The position numbers and the translations under genes were made by a program. From the NCBI GenBank assembly GCA_002729015.1, contig PBVO01000046.1, forward strand, positions 18,966 to 28,052: DNA of 9,087 nt. Direction: 5' to 3'. The notes below the pieces were generated by a model. It had not been told where the DNA came from and did no database searches. It saw nothing but the letters and a program-made list of their open reading frames with translations. Shown here piece by piece: positions 1-6,017 of this stretch. This DNA comes from Candidatus Poribacteria bacterium (lineage in GTDB: Bacteria; Poribacteria; WGA-4E; UBA9662). The first letter of the stretch is position 1. Each line of letters opens with the position of its first letter.

Positions 1-466
1 GCCCATCCCACTCAATATCTAATCGATCAGCTTTATCGGTATTAAGATGTAAGGTGTCAACTACTCGACCAAATCTATCTTTAATATTGACCGTCAAATT
101 AGCTGCAGAAGGAACATCCGCTCCAAACTGAACTGGTTGGCCAGCGGTTAGTTCTACTTTGTTTCCCGGCGTTAATACTGATTTACCAATGTACTGAACG
201 GTTGCAGCATTAACTACTTGCTGATAAAGACCACTTTGTTTGGTGATGTTTTCATTAACTTGTTGCATCTGCTCCAAGGCGCTAAACTGAGCTGTTTGAG
301 CGATGAATTCATCGTTTTTCATCGGGTCTAGTGGGTCTTGATACTTGAGTTGTGTGACCAAAAGTTTCAAGAATTGGTCTTTTCCCAGTTCTTGCTTTCG
401 GTCGACTTGAAGGGTTGGATTTTTTTGCATGAACCCTGGCAACCCAGACTGCTGTTTAACATCCAT
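1..466 (-). CDS. flgD: FlgD, flagellar hook cap / hook assembly protein (3' end outside window)
   Basis: FlgD caps the tip of the growing hook and lets FlgE subunits assemble outside the cell; it is itself exported by the flagellar type III system. The 155 visible residues carry the family signature LKLLVTQLKYQDPLDP (about residues 33-48), then FIAQTAQFSALEQMQQVNE (54-72). An Ig/Tudor-like part follows, with IKDRFGRVVDTL (128-139) and IEWDG (151-155), where the window ends. FlgD is usually about 220-230 residues, so some 70 are missing. The start is ATG 464-466: the same frame has a stop eight codons upstream, and GGAGAGG (475-481) lies 8 nt before the ATG. A longer overlapping frame using an ATG at about 484 does not encode FlgD. 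The gene follows fliK after 122 bp, as in fla/che operons. Identity is very secure. Confidence 0.97.
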   Translation of the reverse strand, partial: MDVKQQSGLPGFMQKNPTLQVDRKQELGKDQFLKLLVTQLKYQDPLDPMKNDEFIAQTAQFSALEQMQQVNENITKQSGLYQQVVNAATVQYIGKSVLTPGNKVELTAGQPVQFGADVPSAANLTVNIKDRFGRVVDTLHLNTDKADRLDIEWDG

Positions 467-474
467 TCCAATAA

Positions 475-481
475 CCTCTCC
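475..481 (-). promoter_or_regulatory. Ribosome binding site of flgD
   Basis: GGAGAGG on the minus strand, 8 nt from the flgD ATG, is among the best Shine-Dalgarno matches in the window. It fixes the flgD start and shows that flgD does not depend on coupling to fliK, which ends more than 100 nt upstream. Confidence 0.75.
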
Positions 482-542
482 ATCTTAGCGTTTGGTCGCT
501 TAGTTTGGTTAACTAACAGAGATTGACTTCGGTAAATAAGAT

Positions 543-581
543 ACTTGAGAGCTACTTGGTTTTTCCAAGCAGCTCTCAAAT
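543..581 (-). terminator. Strong hairpin after fliK (attenuator, partial terminator or mRNA-stability element)
   Basis: In the minus-strand RNA, arm TTGAGAGCTGCTTGG (579 to 565) pairs with CCAAGTAGCTCTCAA (559 to 545) across a five-base A loop. This gives 15 pairs, one of them G-U, and a further U-G and A-U pair can extend it to 17. On the plus strand the wobble positions become A-C mismatches, so the structure favours minus-strand transcription, the direction of all the genes. It begins 7 nt after the fliK stop codon. The sequence after it is only loosely T-rich (GTATCTTATTT), so a full intrinsic terminator is doubtful. Attenuation of flgD or protection of the fliK mRNA 3' end fits as well. 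Confidence 0.55.
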
Positions 582-588
582 GTCATGT

Positions 589-3500
589 TTAAATGACTAA
601 GTTCAATTGGTTATTGGCATATTGCGTGCCAACTTTGGATGGGCCTTCAGAGCGGTGAATTGACGAAATAGGTGGGTCTGCCGAGCGTAAATTTCCACCG
701 GAACGCATCTGTCGCTGATAATCAGCGAAAAATAATCCCTGTGAGCGAGATTGGTGGAAATTTCTTCCGCTGTCAATCGAAACCTCTAAGCCGGTTAGAT
801 CTATGCCTTGACTTTGAAAATCTGACTTAAGATCCGATAACTCGTTCATCAACAACTGCTGGGCTTCTGTCGAGCTAGCTTGTATCTGAACTGCCACGGC
901 AGAGTTTCCATCCAAATCTCGACGTTGAGAGACACGAACCATTAACCGGCCCAATCGTGCAGGCTGCAGCTGAATAGTCATCTCTCGGTCAGATTCCTGA
1001 CGGCGATCAGCCTGTAGTGATTGAATTTCACGGATAATGTCTTGTCTGGCTTCTCGAACGCGTCGAACTTCGGCAAATTGAGAGCTGACTTCATCTTGTG
1101 GTGAAACACCTTCCATTTCACTCATCTGCTTTTGAGGAGTAGTTGACAGAAACTCCATTCGCTGGGTCTCATTTTCTTGCTCCAAAACAGTAGTAAATGA
1201 ATCGCTTTCAGTGGAGCCAAGCTCATCTTCTGTTAGGCCGCTATTGTTACCATCATTTTGGCCGAATGCCATTTGCGAATCAAAAGACTGACCTAAAGTA
1301 CTACTATTTACCTGAGGTCCAATAGTATTTCCAGTTAATGAAATTGTCTCCGTAGATTCACTAATGGAATTTACAGATATCGTCGGTGTGACTGTGGGTT
1401 GGTTACCACCAAGTAATGGATTTGAAATTCGGTGATTCTGTCTTCCTAGTCGATCACCCAGCACTGACTCTATTTCTACATTTAAAGGCAAACCGTTTAT
1501 ATCTAAACCATTACTCAGTGGGCTAGGCTCCAATTCATTGGAGGCCTGTGGCCCCATAACAGTTGGGCTAGGTAGGTTGTTAGACCTCACCGTCAGTGGT
1601 TGAGTACCATCCGAAAAGTTAGTTTCAGAAATCTGCGTTGATAACTGAGTCGAAGTCGCCAAAAGCGGATTCTGAGCATTGCCAAAATTAGGATTTGTAG
1701 ACTTAACTGAACCATCAGCTATCATCTGATTAGGCATGAAAGAAACTGAATCTCCTTCTGGTACCGTATTCCTTTTATAGCTAGTAATATGCATCGACGA
1801 CACATTGAGTCTATTTAACACAGACTCAACCGGTACTTCTGCTTCTAGGCCAACAGAATTCGCAAATTCGGTTTGAGCAGATTGCCGTTGACCTGACAAA
1901 TTAAGCTGTGATAGAGAACTCTGTAAAGATCTTTGCACAGAACTCAGGACCACCGGGCTTTCAGATTGAAAGGTTAAGCGTACAGAACTATCGTTAGCCT
2001 CCACTTGTAATCGGGCTCCCATAGCTACCCGATCAATGCCGTTAGGAACACTAACTTGTAACAACCCATCCGACGCTGGTGCGACTGGTTGTTCCATTGC
2101 CGCTGCTAGATGTCCAAGCATCTGTTGAGTAGCTTTGATTTGGCCGATTGTGGTTGAACTAGCTGGTAACACCTCCATTTCTTCAGTTGATGACAAGTCT
2201 AGGCCAAAGGTCATTAATGGCAATGAAGTAGAAATGGCCGTATTAGGCTTTTCAACGAGCACCTCTTTTACTTGCGTCGATATTTTTTCTACCCAATCTG
2301 CTACTGGTGATAGCGGCAAGTCAGTAGTCGTAGGAACAGATATCTGGGTTTCTGAACCAGGCACTGCCATTGTCAACCTATCTGAACCAACGCCAAACAC
2401 CACGTTGAGCTGTTTGACTGGATCTGATTCAGTTGAATTAATAGACAAGTTCTGCCTCAACGACCTATCTGCTAAACCGGTCGCTAGACGTTGGATTTGG
2501 CTTGCTGCCTGTTGTATTTCGGTTTCTGATAATGAATTTGGTCCAACATTGTTCAATTGACTGATTTCGTCAATCAATAATGACTCTGTAATGTTGGTTA
2601 CCTCCAACTCATTGGCTTTTGATCCAATCATTGATTGGGTAAGTCCCAGTTGGTTCTGATCATCATCTGCCTGAATTGTTGACCAATCCACTTGCTCGGT
2701 GTTGAGATAGCTCCTTCCTGCTTCAAACCGAAAAGTCATTTGCGTAGATGGAAAAGTGGAAAATATTTCTGCTCGCACATGTGAAGATGATTCATTTAGA
2801 GCGACATCATTAGCCTTAATCGGGTTGGTTACCCCTAAATTCGATACCGTCATAAGTGCAGGATGCCCAAATTGACTAGCAGACTCTATTTCATTGCCAG
2901 TACCTTCAGAATCAACTGATTCAAACAGCTGAACGGTAGTCAGCAAATCTGTTTCATTCTGATCGTTTTTTCTTGATACTGTATGACTTTTGGCCGTCAA
3001 GATGTGAGCTACCAACTGAGGATCGAAATCAGGTTCCTGAAACATTAACAATGGTAGCTGGATCTCTGTTTGATCCAATTCCATTATTAGTTGCTGCCCA
3101 GTGAACTGAAGGTTTAACCGCGCCAATTCGACTGAAGTCAATTTGGCCTGAATCGATTTCACAATCTTCGGAAGAATTTGCCTCATCTTACCGAGATTCG
3201 ATAATTGGTCCGTTTGTTTATTCTCAGTTGCAAAACTTTCAATCCAATTCGCCAAGTCTGAAACCTGCTCGGCCATCGGCGAGTCCGATACCAAAGATTG
3301 CTCCAATTTCCATTGATTACCGAAACTCAAGCCAGTCAGTGTTGGTTGCAAATTTGCATTCGAACTAACATCAGAAGTATTCAGTAACAGAGATAGTTGG
3401 TTGGCTTGGGATTGAGAATTAAGACCGATTGGGGCCGACGACAAATGAGTAGTAGTCGGCTGTAACGAACTACTTATCGAATCAGTAGGTGAACTGGTGC

Positions 3501-3666
3501 CGCTACCCACTTGAGACTGGTCTATCGCTACAGATAGAACATTGGCAAAATTACCAACCTCTTGATCAAGTGAAGTGCTGGACAGAGTCTGCTGCGACTG
3601 CACATCCATGCTGGCTCCTAAACCTTCCGAAGTAGCAGAAGGGGCAGTAAAAAATAAACTAGACAT
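589..3666 (-). CDS. fliK: FliK, flagellar hook-length control protein, unusually long (1025 aa)
   Basis: FliK is exported during hook growth, acts as a ruler, and through its C-terminal domain switches the export gate from hook to filament substrates. The C-terminal Flg_hook-type domain is clear at about 894-966: MTIQLQPARLGRLMVRVS, then VAVQIQASSTEAQQLL, then LKSDFQSQGIDLTGLEVSI. The first ~890 residues are rich in Ser, Thr, Gln and Asn. The whole protein has no cysteine, and the visible tryptophans are few (119, 141, 328, 458), as expected of a loosely folded secreted protein. Family members are commonly about 400-500 residues, so this one is far longer. Segments at about 183-205, 419-445 and 534-592 look like short strand-rich modules in the linker, the last resembling a degenerate copy of the C-terminal domain (my inference). 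The start ATG 3664-3666 shares one base with the preceding stop (TAATG), with GAAAGGG about 10 nt upstream, so translational coupling is likely. A 60-residue tail follows the conserved domain. Confidence 0.93.
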   Translation of the reverse strand: MSSLFFTAPSATSEGLGASMDVQSQQTLSSTSLDQEVGNFANVLSVAIDQSQVGSGTSSPTDSISSSLQPTTTHLSSAPIGLNSQSQANQLSLLLNTSDVSSNANLQPTLTGLSFGNQWKLEQSLVSDSPMAEQVSDLANWIESFATENKQTDQLSNLGKMRQILPKIVKSIQAKLTSVELARLNLQFTGQQLIMELDQTEIQLPLLMFQEPDFDPQLVAHILTAKSHTVSRKNDQNETDLLTTVQLFESVDSEGTGNEIESASQFGHPALMTVSNLGVTNPIKANDVALNESSSHVRAEIFSTFPSTQMTFRFEAGRSYLNTEQVDWSTIQADDDQNQLGLTQSMIGSKANELEVTNITESLLIDEISQLNNVGPNSLSETEIQQAASQIQRLATGLADRSLRQNLSINSTESDPVKQLNVVFGVGSDRLTMAVPGSETQISVPTTTDLPLSPVADWVEKISTQVKEVLVEKPNTAISTSLPLMTFGLDLSSTEEMEVLPASSTTIGQIKATQQMLGHLAAAMEQPVAPASDGLLQVSVPNGIDRVAMGARLQVEANDSSVRLTFQSESPVVLSSVQRSLQSSLSQLNLSGQRQSAQTEFANSVGLEAEVPVESVLNRLNVSSMHITSYKRNTVPEGDSVSFMPNQMIADGSVKSTNPNFGNAQNPLLATSTQLSTQISETNFSDGTQPLTVRSNNLPSPTVMGPQASNELEPSPLSNGLDINGLPLNVEIESVLGDRLGRQNHRISNPLLGGNQPTVTPTISVNSISESTETISLTGNTIGPQVNSSTLGQSFDSQMAFGQNDGNNSGLTEDELGSTESDSFTTVLEQENETQRMEFLSTTPQKQMSEMEGVSPQDEVSSQFAEVRRVREARQDIIREIQSLQADRRQESDREMTIQLQPARLGRLMVRVSQRRDLDGNSAVAVQIQASSTEAQQLLMNELSDLKSDFQSQGIDLTGLEVSIDSGRNFHQSRSQGLFFADYQRQMRSGGNLRSADPPISSIHRSEGPSKVGTQYANNQLNLVI

Positions 3667-4241
3667 TAGTCATTAGCCCTTTCTTCTTTTTGAATTGTAA
3701 ACTTACTGATTTTTGTAGCGAGAATCTTATTAGGACCAATTGACTGCAACAACTTTTTGTAGAGTTTTTCTTTTGCTACGTCCGCCTGCATCACAGGCAT
3801 GGCATACTCGACAAAAAACCTTAGCTCCAGATCACTATAAGTCGAAATAGTTTCCGCCGCATTAATCGCTGGTAGCTTTAGCAATAAGTCTGCCAATTTC
3901 TCGCCCTTCTCATATCTAGCCAAATCTTTTTCATATTTTTGTAACTTTTTTTTCGCTTCGGCCACTTTCTCAAAAATCCCAGTTTCCTCTAACTCTTTCT
4001 TTTTCAATTGGCTATTCAGGTTTTCAATTTGCATTTTGATCTTACTTTCTTCTTCCAAAAAAGACTGAATTTTCTTGGCCATTTCTGGAGTGGTTAATTG
4101 AATCGCTGAGTAACCATACAACTCTCCAGCTGACATTACCTTTTCATCTTGTTCGCTAAAATTGTCAAAATAAAACATCATGCCGAAAAAGACAGCAAAG
4201 AAATAAAAAATGATAGATAAGAATGCCAGTATTCTAACCAT
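3666..4241 (-). CDS. Membrane-anchored coiled-coil protein, YlxF/MotE-like (third of three)
   Basis: The 191-residue protein has one N-terminal membrane helix (about 4-25, very aromatic: FYFFAVFFGMMFYF), then the motif SAGELYGYSAI (37-47). A highly charged coiled coil follows (about 53-115, many Lys/Glu heptads), then a C-terminal helical part (about 117-182) beginning LADLLLKLPAINAAETIS. This architecture and the position between fliJ and fliK match YlxF/MotE-type proteins, which have a membrane anchor, a coiled coil and a small MgtE-N-like helical domain. The C-terminal match is weak by eye. Topology is probably a short N-terminus inside with the rest outside the membrane, but this is inferred. 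The S-A-x-E-[IL]-Y-G-Y motif recurs in the gene just upstream. The gene begins 11 nt after that gene's TAG, with only a weak AGG 5' of the ATG, and its TAA overlaps the fliK ATG. That the gene is real is well supported; its function is not known. Confidence 0.82.
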   Translation of the reverse strand: MVRILAFLSIIFYFFAVFFGMMFYFDNFSEQDEKVMSAGELYGYSAIQLTTPEMAKKIQSFLEEESKIKMQIENLNSQLKKKELEETGIFEKVAEAKKKLQKYEKDLARYEKGEKLADLLLKLPAINAAETISTYSDLELRFFVEYAMPVMQADVAKEKLYKKLLQSIGPNKILATKISKFTIQKEERAND

Positions 4242-4252
4242 AGCTTATGTAC

Positions 4253-4642
4253 CTATTTTTGCTGTTTCAAATTGGATGCACTGTTAGAAACAGTATCAAC
4301 TAACTTCTTAACTACCTCGATCTGTTTCTGTAAAAGCTGAATTTCGTCATCCAATTCTTTTTTTTCTGTTTTTTTGTTTTCAAGGATTCGCTGAAGATCG
4401 TTACGTCGTTGGTAAAGTTTATCAATTTTCTCCTTCTGTGAGGCCCATTTCACGTATAGGCTAGCTAGACTAACCTCCAGAGAACCATTGTCGATGGTTG
4501 CATAACCATAGATCTCGCTGGCGGATCTACCTTGAAACTGAGGGTTTTTCTGATTGGATATTTCAGTTAGCCACAATAATAAAAATAGAATTGTAATGAG
4601 AGTGAGTAAACTAGTTACCCAGTTTAGAGTTTTCTCCAACAT
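4253..4642 (-). CDS. Short membrane-anchored coiled-coil protein with YGY motif (second of three)
   Basis: I do not recognise a named family. The 129 residues comprise one membrane helix (about 9-26, LLTLITILFLLLWL), then the motif SASEIYGYATI (40-50), and a coiled coil of Lys/Glu/Gln-rich heptads from about 66 to 116. There is no C-terminal globular domain. The motif sits about 14 residues after the membrane helix, nearly the same place as SAGELYGYSAI in the next gene, so the two are probably diverged duplicates or share a binding partner. The protein may be a truncated YlxF/MotE-like paralogue lacking the terminal helical domain. The stop (TAG) is 11 nt before the next gene. The start ATG 4640-4642 has no Shine-Dalgarno; its leader AAATCTAATT resembles that of the preceding gene. 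The initial membrane helix argues for this start. Confidence 0.78.
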   Translation of the reverse strand: MLEKTLNWVTSLLTLITILFLLLWLTEISNQKNPQFQGRSASEIYGYATIDNGSLEVSLASLYVKWASQKEKIDKLYQRRNDLQRILENKKTEKKELDDEIQLLQKQIEVVKKLVDTVSNSASNLKQQK

Positions 4643-4665
4643 AATTAGATTTACTATTTATTACG

Positions 4666-5433
4666 TTAAGGGGTTAAGGGGCCATCTGGCAAACTAAATT
4701 CTTTTAGGTTTTTCAAGGTCCTCTTCAATTGTCCGTTTGTATTCTCTAACTCTTTATTTTTATCTTCTAAGCTTGAGCACTCTGATTGCAGCTTAACTAT
4801 CAAACTTTCTTTTTGTTCAATTTCTCTCTCCAGCTTATTCTCTTGATCCATATCACTTTGTATTTTATCGACGTTTATACTGAATAGAATCTGATATATA
4901 TCAGGAACACCTCGCTCTATGTCGATACCATCAATATTAAGTCCTGGTAATATCTTAGAAATTTCGGCCGAGTCTCTGGTTTGAGAATTTTCTTCACGAT
5001 AGATTTCTGCAGCATCGTCGATGAGACCCTGCTTAAGTTTGGAACTTTTCTTGCGCAAGGAAATCAGTTTGATCCATATTTGGTTCAAGCCTTGATTACT
5101 TTTCAGAATTGAATTTATTTGTTTTTTGTTAAGATCTGACAGGTGGGGCAAAAACCGACTCTGGACAGACTCTGGCATCAGGCGTAGTTGACCGACTAAA
5201 TCACTAGAATTAGATTTTTCCACTAATTTGTTGATCGATTTTTCGCTAAGGATTGAAACGTGTCCATCTGTTTTGAATTGGCCTATTATTGGTTCAAAGT
5301 CATAGGCAGTGGCAACAATCATCCCACCCTCTCGAAGGTCAATGGTTATGAGTGATCGCTTCCACAAAAGAATAGAAAAGATCGCCAAAACTAATAACAG
5401 ACCAGCAATTGTAAATCGGAAAATTAGAGGCAT
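4666..5433 (-). CDS. Membrane-anchored protein with helical domain and C-terminal coiled coil (first of three)
   Basis: No family is recognised with confidence. The 255 residues begin with one membrane helix (about 7-24, FTIAGLLLVLAIFSILLW) followed by Lys-Arg. Next come a short segment EGGMIVATAYDFEPI (35-49), a helical region about 66-165 that includes LRLMPESVQSRFLPHLSDL (83-101), and a long coiled coil at about 196-245. The order (helical domain before the coiled coil) is reversed relative to usual YlxF/MotE-type proteins. TAYDF lies where the two downstream proteins have EIYGY and could be a degenerate version, but this is weak. The LMPE...LPHLS pattern faintly recalls MgtE-N/FliG-type helical repeats. 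The ATG at 5431-5433 has a stop two codons upstream in frame and no Shine-Dalgarno; a small inverted repeat occupies that place. The context, fliJ before and fliK after, suggests an accessory role at the export apparatus or motor, which is inference only. Confidence 0.8.
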   Translation of the reverse strand: MPLIFRFTIAGLLLVLAIFSILLWKRSLITIDLREGGMIVATAYDFEPIIGQFKTDGHVSILSEKSINKLVEKSNSSDLVGQLRLMPESVQSRFLPHLSDLNKKQINSILKSNQGLNQIWIKLISLRKKSSKLKQGLIDDAAEIYREENSQTRDSAEISKILPGLNIDGIDIERGVPDIYQILFSINVDKIQSDMDQENKLEREIEQKESLIVKLQSECSSLEDKNKELENTNGQLKRTLKNLKEFSLPDGPLTP

Positions 5434-5441
5434 AATTATAG

Positions 5442-5459
5442 ATTTCAGATCACTGAAAT
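5442..5459 (-). promoter_or_regulatory. Small inverted repeat in the leader of the first membrane gene
   Basis: ATTTCAG and CTGAAAT form a perfect 7-bp inverted repeat around a four-base loop, ending 8 nt before the ATG at 5433, where a Shine-Dalgarno would lie. No purine-rich ribosome site is visible. It could be a weak RNA hairpin affecting initiation, or an operator-like palindrome. A chance match is possible because the region is AT-rich. Confidence 0.3.
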
Positions 5460-5476
5460 TTATTATTTAGTATTTA

Positions 5477-5926
5477 TTACATACTTATACTAGTACGGTT
5501 TGACTTGGGTAAGTCATCTAAAAACGCTTGTTCCTCTTTTAGGAATTGCTGTCGGTGTTCAGCCTGGGCTTTCTCTCTCATTTTAATCATAACTTCATAT
5601 TCAGCTCGGGCTTTTTGCATTTCCTGGCGGATGTTTTCGACTTGTTTTTCTTTGTCTTCAATGATAAGAATTTGGCTTTGAACTTTTTGGTCTAGGTGCT
5701 GCAGGTAACCAGCATATGTAGTCCACTCAGCGGCCTTAAAACCTTGGTGCTGTCTTCGGTATTTCAGATCAGAACGTAGTTGAGTATTCCGATCTTGGAG
5801 ATCGGTCAATTTTTGGAATTCCGTCTGCAATTCTTGTTGGGTGATTGCCAAATTTCGACTGATCTGCTCATAAGCCATTTTACGCTTTTGTAAAACAGGT
5901 TGGAGTACAAAGCGAAATTTCTGCAT
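5477..5926 (-). CDS. fliJ: FliJ, flagellar export chaperone-escort / ATPase stalk protein
   Basis: FliJ is the small cytoplasmic coiled-coil protein that inserts into the FliI hexamer like the gamma stalk of F1, and it links ATP hydrolysis to the export gate and to chaperone recycling. The 149 residues start with the family hallmark KFRFVLQPVLQKRK (3-16) and are helical throughout, with two long antiparallel heptad segments (about 15-58 and 75-130). They close with FLKEEQAFLDDL (128-139), corresponding to the conserved C-terminal end of the family. Length is typical. The only possible ATG is 5924-5926, since a stop lies six codons upstream. The ribosome site is weak (AGAAAG). The gene lies 91 bp after fliI, an unusually wide gap for this pair, and its stop is 43 bp before the first membrane gene. 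Confidence 0.92.
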   Translation of the reverse strand: MQKFRFVLQPVLQKRKMAYEQISRNLAITQQELQTEFQKLTDLQDRNTQLRSDLKYRRQHQGFKAAEWTTYAGYLQHLDQKVQSQILIIEDKEKQVENIRQEMQKARAEYEVMIKMREKAQAEHRQQFLKEEQAFLDDLPKSNRTSISM

Positions 5927-6017
5927 TTTAAGCTTTCTGGATTAGATGACTAAGACTATATTTGAATTTGACAAAAAGCAAATAACCAGAATAAAAACAA
6001 ACAAGTAACAATTAACG
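5927..6017. other. T-rich non-coding gap between fliI and fliJ
   Basis: On the minus strand this 91-bp gap is strongly T-rich (for example TTGTTTGTTTTTATTCTGG) and has no open frame leading into fliJ. A TATAGT hexamer is preceded at 15-16 nt by a poor -35-like TTGCTT, so an internal promoter is possible but not convincing. No stable hairpin is seen before the T-rich stretch, which argues against a terminator of the usual kind. Confidence 0.4.

Noticed and set aside
500..516. TTAGTT/AACTAA inverted repeat upstream of flgD
   Set aside because: The six-bp stem is made mostly of A-T pairs with a five-base loop. It is weak, and no feature nearby depends on it.
367..579. Minus-strand 70-codon frame overlapping the flgD start and the fliK-flgD hairpin
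   Set aside because: Its second half is flgD read in another frame and its first half is the hairpin. The true flgD frame has the better ribosome site and full family similarity.
582..597. GTCAT/ATGAC inverted repeat across the fliK stop codon
   Set aside because: There are only five pairs with a six-base loop, and part of it is coding sequence; it is too weak next to the long hairpin beside it.
2135..2560. Plus-strand open frame of 141 codons opposite fliK
   Set aside because: It lies fully inside the fliK frame on the other strand, has no recognisable domain or ribosome site, and arises from the Ser/Thr/Gln-rich composition of fliK.
5950..5990. Sigma-70-like promoter before fliJ (TTGCTT, 15-16 nt, TATAGT)
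   Set aside because: The -35 element matches at only half of its positions and the spacing is short; in AT-rich DNA this is expected by chance.
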